Shown: positions 1-12,677, counted from the stretch's first letter. The stretch is 64,000 nt of DNA from Polytrichum commune (GCA_950295325.1 OX485804.1:5520001-5584000); one strand, 5' to 3'. Numbers and translations: made by a program. Notes: generated from the sequence alone by a model not told the origin.

Positions 1-53
1 ACCACTGGAAAGTTGTAGAGTACAAGTAAAAAAATAACATTTGATTTTCCGCC

Positions 54-335
54 GTAGTTTCCATTAAAATGAGAGTATGTTAAGCTGGGAAATCGACTCA
101 TTTAGGTCGACTCAACCTAAATTGACAACATATTGTCCTCATTCAGGTCGACTCAACCTAAATTGACTAACATATTGTCCTCATTTAGGTCGACTCAACC
201 TAAATTGACTAACATAATTGTCCTCATTTAGGTCGAATCAACCTAAATTGACAAAATATTGTCCTCATTTAGGTTGACTCAACCTAAATGAGTCAATTTC
301 CCAGCTTAACGTACTCTCATTTTAATGGAAACTAC
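54..335. mobile_element. Fold-back element built of tandem palindromes
   Basis: The ends are inverted repeats of about 65 bp with only a few mismatches, starting GTAGTTTCCATTAAAATGAG on each strand. Between them are four to five units of about 42 bp (starts near 135, 177, 220 and 261). Each unit contains AGGTYGACTCAACCT, itself nearly palindromic. There is no coding capacity. No target duplication is evident, so the transposon class is unknown. Confidence 0.75.
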
Positions 336-1351
336 ACGTCTGAAGTATAATCTAGCATTTATCAACCTAACATGACTTTTAGGTGTCCAAATGGCCAATA
401 CTATTTTGAGAGGATCCCACTCTCTCAAAAAAATAATGAATATCGTGTTTTATGGTCTATTGTGGCTTCGTATAGCTTCTACGTCTCAACTCAAGAGCTA
501 GATAACTTGAAATGATAATTTTCATGATTTGCAATTGCAGATTGGGGAATGAAGGCCTCCACAATCCAACAATGTCAAGTCGTAAACGTCCAAGGGGCCC
601 TACCCACCCCTATCCATGTCTCGACATGGACAAAACATGTATTTGAGATACATACTTACATTCTATGAATACTAATTGTGTCAAGATGACCCTTTCAAAG
701 TATAACTCATTCATCAAGATAAAGTCCTAATTCAATTGCATTCCTTGAATCAATTGAAGTTTTGGGGTTCAAATACATGACAGGCGTGTCCTTAGATGCA
801 AACTCAAACTTAATATATTGATTATCAATGCTCCATAGGACTATGTTTCCATTTTACCTTGATATAACATTATGTACTAAATAAAATTTCAAACACATAA
901 ATAGATTTTTTTTTTATGAGACTTGGTGAGAATTCATAGAAATTGGATATATAGGTCATATATTGTGCCTTTAAGTCTGTTATTAAGTGTTAAGTCATGG
1001 AGCCACCTCTTGTGACTTTCATTCACCATCTTTCATGTGTGGTAGGGCAAACCTGCCAAATTTGGTTTCTTATCTTAATTAGACACCTATGTTTGAGTGG
1101 CAAGTGGTTAGGTGAGGCTCCAAGAACGGATACCAAAAAGACATGTGTTTGAAAGAAATTGGATTGCATGCTTAGAATATGATACCCATATTAGGCTTCA
1201 TAGCCAACGTAATTGAGGTAGGGGGGGGACCTATATGACCATTTAATGAACACGAGAATCTTCACTTTCATAATGAACAAGACAAATTCTACCTTAGAGG
1301 TACAAAATACACACATCACAAGCCTAATTAGTTGTCACCAACCAGTGTTTT
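336..1351. other. Gene-free stretch
   Basis: I see no gene. Positions about 1075-1160 resemble the left part of the dispersed repeat at 12678, 16680 and 58378 (a TTAATTAGACACCTATG block). Confidence 0.4.
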
Positions 1352-1690
1352 GGGAGATTTTTGGACATAATGGGTCAAGATCCTAGTGTTTCCAAGTCCA
1401 GTTGGTTACATGTTGTCAAGGTTGAGATTTGCACTCACCACAAACCCCAAATGTCCGAAATCACAACCCCAAATGTGTACATGATGCACATTTGATGGAT
1501 TTCTAACGAGTGCAAATCTTAGCATTGCGTGTTGTGATCGTTTGGTTTTTCTATATTAATATGAGGTATACTCCATTAAATTCCTCTAAAATGATCAGTA
1601 ATTTTCATGAAAGTTTTAAACTTCCGACCAGTTGTTTCTCAAACTCAACCGGTTCATCTGCAACTAGCGGTGGGTTCTCTCGGTTCATTT
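1352..1690. mobile_element. Degraded hAT-type MITE (CARTGATCGGGGAGA family)
   Basis: It shares GGGAGATTTTTGG, the AAGATCCTAGTGTTT block and CTCAACCGGTTCATCTG with the intact copies at 7953, 48988 and 53150. An unrelated segment of about 130 bp sits in the middle. The ends are too decayed to test for target duplication. Confidence 0.55.
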
Positions 1691-1737
1691 ATCACCAACC
1701 CAATGAACCCTCGAAAACACATCACATGCATGTGTAA

Positions 1738-2099
1738 GGGCCGGTTCACACTATGGCCAAACTTCGAGAGGAGAAGCGTTTGGACCAATGAAAATGCAGA
1801 AATGTCCAAAGTCTGTCCTCTCGGCCTTCACACTAGAGGCTGAAGTCCAAAGGACGTCGCCTCCAAAAGAGCCTAGGTGGCAACACTTTTAGGAAAATAT
1901 GGCGCCAAGAGTTCGGCCTCTCGAGCCAAGTTTTGGGTCGAGCAAAATGCTCGATCCAAACTTCCGTCGAGAGGCCGAGCATTTTTAGCCGTGGATTATT
2001 TTAATATACTATTTCAACCCAAAGGCTTCTCCTCTCGACATAGTTTGGTCTAGAAAGTGACGCTTCTCCTCTCAACTTGGGCATAGTGTGAACCGGCCC
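1738..2099. mobile_element. PIF/Harbinger-type MITE
   Basis: The ends form a TIR of about 40 bp: left GGGCCGGTTCACACTATG, right its complement CATAGTGTGAACCGGCCC. The element is flanked on both sides by TAA (1735-1737 and 2100-2102), the three-base TWA target typical of PIF/Harbinger. It is 362 bp with no transposase frame. Confidence 0.85.
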
Positions 2100-2338
2100 T
2101 AAGTTTGAGTAACATTGGCTATTTCAAACCGGCGGTTTATTCTATCATATCCTTCAACCCTAAAACCAAACTCGGACATGGCTTAAATTCGGTGCCAAAT
2201 CTCTTCCGTCTTCGGAAACCACGAGGGTGAAGGAGGGCCGCACGTTTTTTTTAGGGTTTTGAGATCCCGGGTTTCGCGGAATCGGACATGAGGTTGACTT
2301 GAAGCTTCAAATTCTCGTTGGGATTCAAAGAGAATCAA

Positions 2339-2360
2339 TATATATATATATATATATATA
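2339..2360. repeat. (TA)n microsatellite
   Basis: About 11 TA units are seen directly. Confidence 0.95.
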
Positions 2361-3981
2361 GCCCCGGCCTCGAGCTCTTATCACACTTTGCCACTAAATT
2401 TCAACTGCTGTAACTGTTGGGCACGGGATTCGTGGCGGCCATGTAAAGGAGATCGATAAAAACATGGGCCCATAAGGTAGAAGCGCCAATTACGGACTCT
2501 TTGAGCATGAGTGATAAGGTTCTTTATTTTATCTAAGACAATTATTAGATAGGATTGACAACTACGTTATCAACACAATGACATGAAGATCACATGAATC
2601 ATGATGAATCCTATTTCTATTTATGGAATTGTTTGAAGTAACAAATCCAGAAGACCTTCCAAGTTACATAGGCCCTCTAAAACTGGACAGTGTTAATCGT
2701 TGACATTTTTTCTCCCACAACCAATGAATTACGTTTTTTTGTCCAGAGAATAGTACAATTAATGTTCATATTGAAGCACGTAGTTATCCACGTTGGAGGA
2801 AAAGTAGGTGTCGACAATGGTGTCACTAGCGGAAGTTGGTGCTTCTAGCTTACATCTTTGTGGTTGATTGATCCCAATGTAATCTCACTATGTATTGGGT
2901 ATGGTATTTAGTGTCACTTACTATATGAAATTATGTGTTAATGCAGCAATTTGTTTCTTTTCACAAATCATAATAGAGAGTTGAACTACATATTTATGTA
3001 GTTTGGAGTTTGGACATTTTAAAAACAGAAAAGAGTTCGTTTGATTCAAACTCCCATTTTTTTCTTAAATATTGTATCACCTACAAGTGGGACAACCACC
3101 TCTTGGAGTTTGACCCTATCAACTTTACTTAGATAAAAAGGTCTAGTAAAAAGATAAACCCATAGATTTGTAACTAATTCATTGTAAGTAGATTCCTCTA
3201 GACTACCTAATGCAGGAACTCGATGCTAATTTCAAATTTAAATTGTCTAAAAAATTACATGCTATAATGTACTTGACTATGTTGTCACCTTGAATAATGC
3301 TGGTGGGGGGGATCAAAGAGGTGGGTGTTTAGCCTTGGCCAATTGACCATAAACATCGAGTTTAACCTCTCCAGTCCTAGATAGCTTTTTTATGTTTCGG
3401 GCATGTGTTGCCTCTACTTGACCTAGTGTGAGGCCAAACCCACCACCCTTAAGCGTCCTAGTCCGGATGATGGGTTTGTGAATCACATGTGTGGTATCAT
3501 ATCTCAATGATATAAGAAATATCCTTCATCTCAGTGAACTTTCTAGTTCTAAGGTTCATGATGTTTTATTAATACTTGTTTCTTGAACATATGAGGCATC
3601 AGCCTTCTCCAAGGTCCATCCCGCGGCTTTGGCCACGCATACCCATAAAGACATTCCCCTAGCACCTTTAATCTTTACTTCCTTTGCCTTGTCATTGCTA
3701 GGATCAACCACATTCTCCATTCTTGAACAAGTAACTTATTTTGACCAAGAAGATGCAAGTGTTTAGAAACATTGTTCTTGATGATCCACCCCAATTACAT
3801 TTACTAGCAAACCACACCTCACGCTAATTAGTCCAATAAATCTAACACTTACATATGTGCTAGGATAATCTAAATGCCTAACTTGACCCATGCTTAGTTT
3901 GAGTGATAGTACTCGATTTGAGCTAAGCTTTAGTCACCCAAGCATGCTCCCTACTACCCACTACTTTTTGAGACCCAACCA
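2361..3981. other. Gene-free stretch
   Basis: No gene is supported. Around 2905-2945 there is a half-copy of the TA-flanked MITE found near 54.5 kb (ATGGTATTTAGTGTCACTTAC). Confidence 0.4.
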
Positions 3982-4355
3982 CCCTCGGCTGCTCCAGCAG
4001 CTGGCTCGGTTTCAGGCCCTCGGCTGCTCCAGCAGTTGGCTTGGTTTCAGGCCCTCGGCTGCTCCAGTAGTTGGCTTGGTTTCAGGTCCTCGATTGCCCA
4101 GCAGCTGGCTCGGGTTCAGGCCCTCGGCTGCTCCAGCAGCTGGCATGGTTTCAGGTCCTCGGTTGCCCAGCAGCTGGCTCGGTTTCAGGCCCTCGGCTGC
4201 TCCAGCAGTTGGCTTGGTTTCAGGTCCTCGACTGCCCAGCAGCTGGCTCGGTTTCAGGCCCTCGGCTGCCCAGCAGCTGGCTCGGGTTCATGCCCTCGGC
4301 TACTCCAGCAGCTGGCCTGGTTTCAGGTCCTCGGCTGCCCAGCAGCTGGCTCAGT
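3982..4355. repeat. 34/35-bp GC-rich minisatellite
   Basis: About ten units of the type GGCTCGGTTTCAGGCC, CTCGGCTGCTCCAGCAGCT stand in a row, with partial units at each edge. Units alternate between 35 bp (GCTGCTCCAG) and 34 bp (GCTGCCCAG). Because neither length is a multiple of three, the phase rotates and all three plus-strand frames stay open. The apparent 120-163-residue proteins here are therefore not evidence of a gene. Confidence 0.9.
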
Positions 4356-7076
4356 CCAGCAGTGTTTGGACCGAAGTCTAATGAATCCTTCAAACCATTC
4401 TCCCTTCTAGTCATTAACTTAACATTCTTCTAACCTATCAACTCATAATTAATCTATCCTCCTACTAATTCCCTCAAGTTAATAACTAATCACACGTGGT
4501 TTTTTTCCTAATCATTCTAAGGGATCCCTACACATGAGAGAGATTGAGAGAGAGAGCCTAACTCCTTCACTTCACTACAACTAATCAATCCACACACGTG
4601 GCTCAAGCTCTTAAGAGCTCGTTCTCTTGAGAGCACTAGATAGAGAGAGAGGAAAATGAGAGAGAAAACATCTTAAGTAGCAAAGAGGGAGAGAGGGAGA
4701 GAGAGGTGAGGATAGGGTGAGAGGATTAGCACCTCCAATCACAATCCCTTAACCTTCACCTCTAAAGTAGGGACTAATCCCCATCTACCAAGGTGGATCC
4801 AAAAGTGGGCATTTAACCCGCGGAGCTCACCTTGCTTCACCTTACCCCCTACTTACATAATCAAGGCATTCTCCTATTGAAATCAAACCTTGAAATAATC
4901 ACACAACACCACTTAATGCCTAAACTTAAATCCACACCACACTTCACTCTTTTTATGTTTTGTGAATAATCATAGCACCTCAAAGTCAAACTAAAATTGG
5001 TTTCGAAGAGTCAATCACCACATGTGGGCACCATTTTGGGCTCACACCTAGCTACAATGCATAAGGTAGAGGGTGCTAAACACAACACCCACCCAAAAGC
5101 AACACTTATGAATGCCTCCTAATCCTATACCTTGAACACACCTTAAACCATTTGAATGTCTCTGACGCAAAGCAGAGGCGGATTCGGGTGAAAAACCTGG
5201 TGGTTGCGGGAAAATACATGGTTGGTTTGGATAAATGCGGGGTTGGTTTTGGGTGAAAGTGGGAGTGGCTCACTTATATGTGTCTATTAAGACCCCACAT
5301 GCAAAAGTTATAAGAGCTCAATTTTCTTGTTGGGTGGAAAGTTAATTTTAGTGCGAGGTTAGTTTAAGCAAAAGGTGGGGACGGTTTTAGGAGGAAATGG
5401 GGTTGGTTATGGGCTGAAAATGAGAACGTTTTGGACGAGTGCCAGGACAGTTTTGGGAGTCGTTTGCAATGAAAAGAGTAAGAATCAAGAATGAAATCAA
5501 GAAGATAGGGGTAAGTGACTTCAAAATTTTGTACTATATTCATATGATGTGCGACATGTTTCTACTAAGTCTAAGCCAAATTGCTAAACCAATCATGCAT
5601 ACCACTAATCCAGACAAACTCCAAAAAAATTGGCTAAGTCGCTTAAAGTGTTGGTTTGAGCACCTTCTACCTTAAATGACCTATTTCCTCATAATTCAGG
5701 ACAACAATGTACCATAAACTATACCATAAACTATGTAGACTGGATCAAGGTTTTTGATGCTAACTCTTGTGCCAGTCAAAGCGGTTTAAAAAGGAAAGAT
5801 CCAAGCTCTAAGAAGTTCTCAGAGTTTTGAAAACAATAAGTTACAATATGCCACTATATATATATGTGTGGCCCTAGCTGTTGCACGACCTCTACTTCTA
5901 TTATAGAACCTCGCCATTTATAGAAGCTCGCTAATCAAAATGGATGGGGAGAACCAATCGCTCGCTAGGTACAAATGAAGCGGTTAATGTTGGGAAATAA
6001 CCGGTTGGAGTTCAAGACCGGCCTTGCAGGTATCCCCTTCCTATTTCGGCCGAGCCACCTACTGTAGCCGGTTGCCATAGAGCATCCCAAAGAGCAGGGG
6101 CATGGTTTAGGGCACATGTCTCGGTCTATTAATGAAGCCAGTGGCTAGCAATAGGGGCAGATAACTATCAGCTTGCACAAAGCGTAGGAGTCCACATGGT
6201 GATTTGCACCCTAAACTCCGTAATATCAACCCCCATAATGTCACTCACTCTCTAATATTCCGAAACCCTAGGGAACGGATGTTTGTAGTTCAAACCTCAT
6301 TCCTTATGTCACATTTCTCTCTCTTATATCACGAAGTTTGTCATTAATGCAAACCACTCAAGAAGTCAACTCACACCCTCGTATTGCACCATGTGTCAAT
6401 ATGTGGAGTGTCACCTTCTTATTCTTATCCTTATTTTTCTTCTTCTTCTTATGCCACTTGTTGAATGTTGGTGCATGCATATGCCACGTCGCCCGGGAAA
6501 GCCAAGTGGAGTGGACCATCCCACACCACACCATTAAAATGTTGCACTTTGTGTTATTTCATAGTGTCACATGCTACACTAATTCTATAGTATCATGCAT
6601 CCATGTTACCACTACAAAACTCTGTAATATCATGTGCACTTTGGTTGCCACAGGTGTGATAATACGGAGTTTAGAGTGTAACTGGCACTGTTGAATTAAG
6701 TAAGCATGATAAGACTGAAGTTGCAAGGATGCACAGTGGCTACGGTCCAGCCCCATGTAATGGCCTCTCAGTCACTCATTTTCCTTTACTCATTTAGCCC
6801 TATGCAACAAGCTGCCCCTACTTCAAGGCATGAGATTTTGGGTTGTGGCTAATTGACGAACCTCCATCACTAAACCTACTAAGCTGCCATGGCACAAGTA
6901 TTATTGATACATTAGCCTTACGATGCATCAATACCACGATCCGATGATGCGATCAATTTCTATGATATATGTGGTTCAATGGCACTTGTGACATTTTGTT
7001 TTCTTATCTTGGAATTTGGAACATGCACACAACATTTTAGTTTTAATGGCATCATAATTTGGGGTCCAACTAAATC
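4356..7076. other. Gene-free stretch with GA-rich tracts
   Basis: Positions 4538-4715 hold (GA)n-type tracts, partly interrupted. The 118-residue frame at 6338-6694 contains a low-complexity Phe/Leu run and no domain I recognise. No gene is supported. Confidence 0.4.
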
Positions 7077-7626
7077 AAGCCTCCTAAAAAGTGGCAGATG
7101 CTTGTCATAGTGTCACCTTGTGCCACTTTTAAGTTTGTCGAAGTGTCACTTTTAACTTTATCACGCTTGTTGTGTGTGTTGTTGGTTCTGGTTTAGCGAT
7201 TGATTTTTTGAAATTTGGGAGCGTGTAATATATTGTTGGAAAGGTATTTTGAAGACATTTCCAATGGTACATGACACGCCCTAAATTTTTTTAAATACAA
7301 CTGTAGAACAAAAGAGAATTTTGTAGTCGTTTAGCGACTACATATCAGGCTAGTCAAAAGAACTGCAGCCGATTTCGGCTGCGGTTTTTTTGGGCACAGT
7401 TTTCTACTAGTGCTTCCATTCTCACATGGAAGAAGAACACGAATCGGACTTCGCTCACCAACCTAGCGCTAGAAGGTATCCTCCATAGCAAGCAACACGA
7501 TCGCCTAACCAAAATTAGAGCGCAAACAAAACATTAAATTCACCGATGCCACTTTTAATTCCCCTAGTGTGCCACTCTTAAATTAAAAGTGGCAAAGGGT
7601 GGCATATGCCACTTTTTAGGAGGCCT
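7077..7626. mobile_element. Element with AGCCTCCTAAAAAGTGGCA ends
   Basis: The left end AGCCTCCTAAAAAGTGGCA is complementary to the right-end stretch TGCCACTTTTTAGGAGGC. The motif GCCACTTTTAA recurs inside both halves. It is about 550 bp with no coding capacity, and a CACTA-like terminus lies inside it. A target duplication was not established. Confidence 0.6.
7290..7412. mobile_element. CACTA (EnSpm)-like terminus
   Basis: Read from 7412 on the minus strand, the sequence starts CACTAGTAGAAAACTG, close to plant CACTA transposon ends. Two perfect or near-perfect palindromes follow: GCAGCCGA/TCGGCTGC (7363-7382) and GTAGTCG/CGACTAC (about 7327-7345). These resemble CACTA subterminal repeats. 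The other end was not found, so this is a fragment or a deleted element. Confidence 0.5.
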
Positions 7627-7952
7627 GAACTAAATCCCCCCTCCCCATGGACCATTCTCGCATTGTCAAGAGCACAAAACAAGTGAAACCAAACACAACG
7701 AGACCGACTGAGAATCCTGGAGAAAGCCGAAATGGCTCCAGGCTATGGCCGGAAAGATGCTTGGCCAAAGTGCAGATTGAATGGGATGAGGCACAGAGCG
7801 AATCGGAATCGGGTAGATTGAATCGAAAGGAAGCAGGGATTGAATTGGAATTGGGTGTGGATTGAATGCTACTGCCAGCATTTTCTAGTCACAAGCAAGC
7901 AAGCAACCAGATTCAAGCTTTGGGCAAGCTTCATTAGCGACATGCTTGGAAC

Positions 7953-8174
7953 CTATGATCAGGGAGACCCGGCAGTTAGTTACAGATGAACCAGTTGAGT
8001 TCGAGAAATAGCTCCAAGACTGCAGGAAAATTACCAATCATTTTAGAGGAATTTATAGAATATATACCCCAATTTCATAAAGGGAAACCGAAGGATGTCA
8101 ACATGTCACCGGTTGGACTTGCAAACACTTGGATCTCAACCAATTAGTATGCCCAACAATCTCCCCGATCACTG
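7953..8174. mobile_element. Intact hAT-type MITE with 8-bp target duplication
   Basis: The element runs from CTATGATCAGGGAGA to TCTCCCCGATCACTG and is flanked by perfect 8-bp duplications CTTGGAAC (7945-7952 and 8175-8182). It is 222 bp. CCGGTT-type motifs lie near each end. An 8-bp target and TIRs starting with C point to hAT. The short open frame across it is not a gene. Confidence 0.9.
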
Positions 8175-8219
8175 CTTGGAACTACCTCCCTACCTTCCCC
8201 ACCTTGTGGAACATCCTAA

Positions 8220-8724
8220 GGGCCACTTGGCACACGACCCAAGAGCCGTGACCATGAGATTGTGTGAGCCCAAAAGAAAGTGTCCAAAGGCCGTCCGAAC
8301 ACACCTCCAACATCATGTAGTATGGTCATAGACCCTCAAGCGTAGTGGGAAGCCGTATGTGACCGGGCCCTCAACCCAATGCTATTTCAATGAATTTCTA
8401 TTCGCGTGAGTCCTCACACATGATAGAATCAAATAAACCAGCGGTTGTGAGCGTTCGGAGTGTCATGGTCTCACGGTTTTGTGTGTTAGACCTACCTCCG
8501 AGAGGTGGTTTTTGGAAATAGTCCAAGTGACCATGAAACATGATCCATTTGATGCCACGTAAGAATCCATGTCGACTTTACATCCATCTTGCATTCGCTT
8601 ATATACTCCGTTGGTCCCTCAAGCGTAGTGTGAAGCGAACTTGGACCGGCTCCGCCGTTTCCACCAACGAGAGTGCTTGAAGTGTAATGGTCACGGGCTC
8701 TCAGTCTCGTGGGTGAAGTGGCCC
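8220..8724. mobile_element. PIF/Harbinger-type MITE, 505 bp
   Basis: The left end reads GGGCCACTTGGCACACGA and the right end closes with TCGTGGGTGAAGTGGCCC. The inside is closely related to 17187-17691. TAA precedes it, but the right flank no longer matches. An inner pair GGTCCCTCAAGCGTAGTG/AACTTGG is shared by all copies. Confidence 0.85.
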
Positions 8725-8812
8725 CCACTAATGTTGTAGATGTACTACAATTATGTCGATGTCCAAGTTTGACACATGGGTCAACACGGCTCTTGCCATG
8801 TGGCTTCCTATT

Positions 8813-8853
8813 AAAGAAAGAAAGAAAGTGAGAAAGAAAGAAAGAAAAGAAAG
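8813..8853. repeat. (AAAG)n microsatellite
   Basis: AAAG units with small interruptions are seen directly. Confidence 0.9.
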
Positions 8854-11800
8854 AATTGGGTGCTCCACAATGCCCCGGCCCGGCTTGAAACTTTGACCCA
8901 ATCAATTGAGTTGTCTTTCTAAAAATATCTGAAGGCGAGAATTGCTTGGGCCCTCAAACATCCCAGAGATAAGGTTGAGGGTCACGGGCCATTTGATCAT
9001 ACAAGAAATCAGAAATTTGGGAGGATTAGAGTAGACAGACCTATTTCCAATGACTTAAGCAATTTTGCATACGTGTTGTAGTATAGGTGTGATATTGGGG
9101 TGATTTTGAACAGGTTTTAGAAATTGAGATCAACAAAAAGAATCATAGGGTATTTTCAAGTTTTGAGATTATTGCAAAACTTTAAAGGCATGGTTCTCAG
9201 CCAACCCATATTCATAGCACGGATCTACCTTTTCCGATAACTAGGAGACGAAAATTTGAGTACAATTAGTGCCCTTTTCAAGGAACCCACGTAACAATTT
9301 CCAGCTGCTATCAGTCAGTTCGTTCTGATCATATCAATGTTAGTGCTTCACTTGAGTGTATCAAGGTGAATCTATTGGTAAGAGAAAATAAGTACGGTGT
9401 GGTTCCGAACAATAGTTGACTTATTTCCGGCCCCACATAGCCTACATTTGTAGTTGGATATTGTTATGCAAATCCATGCCTTTTAATTTACTCTTTCCAT
9501 GACGCCGAATTTGAAGGCTACATGTGTGATTCTTCATGACTTTTTCGTCATGTTAGAAAATGACGGCTACATGTGTGGAACTTCACAACTTTAGGGGACT
9601 CTATATCGTAAGATTGGGGAAGGGGGGGGGGGGAGGTAATCGGAAATGGGTATGTCTCCTCTAGATTGTCTTTGTGAACATGTTTTACAACACTTATCAT
9701 CAGGGGCAGTGAAATGGTGAATTCTATGTAGAACCCAATGATTGGTAATTATTTTCAAATTACCTTCCAAATCAAGGTCAAAGATCCCAAGTTCATCTAT
9801 TGAAGTTGATTAAGTATGAATCAACAATCAACCTATAGGGGAAGCTTTTTCTTGCACCCTCGATGGTAGTTGTTGGGAAATGAAATCCGACTGTCTTCGG
9901 GTTTGTCAATCATACATTGAGGTGAAAATGCATGTCATTGTAGTATAACATGGAAATTGTTATGTGCTCTAGTTTAGGGTGGGCTTACATTAGGGTCCAG
10001 ATCTAAGGAACTCAGAGTCAATACACCCTTGAATGAGTCTTACTTTTGGACCCAAACTTCAATTTGAAGTTTGGTTTCTCAAATGGGTGGAGTATTTCTA
10101 TTGATTTTGAACCAACAAGATTTGGTAGGACATAACATTACTAAGAGAGAATTGTGGGCTCCCTTCTTTCTTCCAATTCTACAAATACTTAACATTATAG
10201 CAGTTTCGCATATATTCAACTCATGGTCACTCAACTTCCACACTTGGCTTGAAAGAAATATGTGTCATGAATAACTTTAGAGCAATTTGAATGCCATGCC
10301 CTAACAAAGGCAAAGGTTCCACATGACTTAGCAATATTATGGGAAGTGGTGCCACTTCATTTTCTAATGCTTTGGACTCGAGCCCAGGTCTAAAACTCCT
10401 TGGATCCAAAAAAAAATCTCTTTTACCAATAAAATTGTTCGATTTTGGAGTTTCTTTGGTTTTCGATCTTGATGTACACCCAACCTTGTTCGACTCTTGA
10501 ACTAGCATCAAAGTATTTAAATTGATTTAATGGGGCCCAATCAAGACGGATTAGTCACAAAACTACATGCATCATAAATTCACTATACCCTTTTTGGCCT
10601 TGGTAAGACTAGAAGGGGCCCCAACTCAAAGAGCAACACTTCTAGCCCTAGCTACAAACAATGACCAGTTTTTTATGAGAGGCTTTTGCCACTTGATCCT
10701 TGATCCACTTGAGAGGCATCAAAAACCTCAAACAAATGTAATCGGATCTTCCAAGCTTGGCGAATTCATCACAAACCCATGGGCGGGGGCAAAATTTTGA
10801 GCTCTGCCCATTTTACCTCCACAAAACAAGCGGGGTCGAAACCCAAGAAGCAAACCGTCTTACGCTAGCTCAAAATAAGTGACCGGTCTTCATTGCCCAA
10901 TGAAGATTGACGCCCAATCGGTCAAAAAAAAATCCCTTGAGAATCTACTTCCACTTGAGAAACATCAAAAACCCCATACTAATCTAATCGGATCGTCTAG
11001 GTTTGGCGAATCTATCCCAAACCTATGTGGGGGTAGGATTCTACCACACCTTCTTTTACCTTCGCGGGTCGGGCTCGAAGAGCAAGATATTTAGCCCTAG
11101 CTACAAAAGCAACGACCCAACTTCATGTGAAGGTTGACGCTCAATAGTAACTAAGTTGGTCAAGAGATTCTAAGGGAAGCTTATTCCACTTGGACCCCGA
11201 ATATAGCCGCCTCACGGCTCATGTGAAGGGGCCGGGGCCGGGGTTAGATAATTAACAATAAGCCAAGTGTTTTCCAAGTTGAAGAGGATGGGGTTACAAT
11301 CACGTGCTAGTTTCGCGCTTTTATGGAGAATTGTTTGAGATCGGATCGGCCCATCTCGTCTCGAATGTATCTCAATTCCTCGTCCGTTGGTGGGCTCCAA
11401 TATCTAGGAGGGGTGAGGATCCTAGGATAGGACGGAGCGTGAACATGAGGAAATAAAGGAGAGATTGAACTTACGTCATCCGTATCACAACTACCAACCG
11501 TTAGATTCTTAAAAAGAAAAAACCCCACCGCATTTGAGTGCATTTGGAGGCGCTTGAATGCAAGTGGGCACATTACCTCGAGACAAACGCATTTCAACTT
11601 TATGCTCGGAAAGGATGGGTGCAAACTTCATAACAATTGCCACTTTTCCAGGTGTTTTCAAACGGCTTTCAATTCCGACTCGCAGATAAGAGCAAAGTTT
11701 CCTTTGCCCTTGCCTTTAAGGATCCGACTTTTAAGCTAGTTTAAGTTACCGCTAGGCGTGCCCTTCGATTCACCGTACTCCTCTCTCTAAGATATCTATG

Positions 11801-12677
11801 TGAGCTTGAAACGGACACTCTTCTTTGAAGGGCTATCGATGTCCTATGTTCTGAGGACTTCGTGGTGAAATGGAGAGGGGTGCTATATTTTTGAAATATT
11901 TTGACCACGTTACAATCGATGTTCATTTTGAAGGGTTTTAGGTTCATCAAGCGTACATTTAGAACAAAGTTGACGTTTCAATGTTGTAAGATATGTGGTT
12001 TTAGTTATGGACACTCCCAACTCCATGAAATATTTGGCCATCGGAATGGATTGGACATCCGATTAGCATTTTGAAAATCACAAAGAATGGCGTCTTCAAG
12101 TGTTATATTTGGACTTAGGCTGCAAAATATAAGATGTCAATGTGAAGATTATCTTTTGTTTTTAAGTGTCGTAATTGTGTTAACGATTGAACCCAAAACT
12201 GAACCTAGAAATCGATATAAAAAACTTGAAGTCGAGCTTTGGCAACTGACATAAGAAAGTTACATTGGAATTGAGGTAGAAGGTGCTAAAACCAACACCC
12301 CACCCAAAAGCCAACGTGAAGCCAAAACCCTCAAATCTTGCACAATAAATACATCTCGAGTCTCAGATGGTCCACCACCTTAACATCAAGCTCCCAATTG
12401 GATTTAGATCAATTACCAATAAATCTTTAAACGTTGTAAGTTTTGCATACGGGATCTAAATAACACATAATGTGATGCATTAGAATCTCATGTCAATTGC
12501 TAACGTGATCATGTAGGACCTTAGGATCCAATACTAGTATTTATGTCGAGCTGCTTAAAGTGATGGTTTCAACACCATCTAAGGTATGCAGGTGGGTCCA
12601 ATACTAGTATCTATGTTGAGTTACTTGAAGTGATGATTTTAGCACCATCTAAGGTATGCGGGTGTAATTCACTTATT
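8854..12677. other. Gene-free stretch
   Basis: No gene is supported. Positions about 10690-10800 and 10960-11080 are related to each other (GGCATCAAAAACCTC and GAAACATCAAAAACCCC blocks), a diverged direct repeat whose short frames give similar peptides. A G-run lies at about 9617-9634. Confidence 0.4.

Noticed and set aside
3890-4433. Four overlapping frames of 64-163 residues
   Set aside because: They are translations of a 34/35-bp minisatellite in different frames.
8492-8905. 137-residue minus-strand frame
   Set aside because: It lies mostly in a non-autonomous Harbinger MITE; the related peptide at 36100-36339 comes from another copy of the same MITE.
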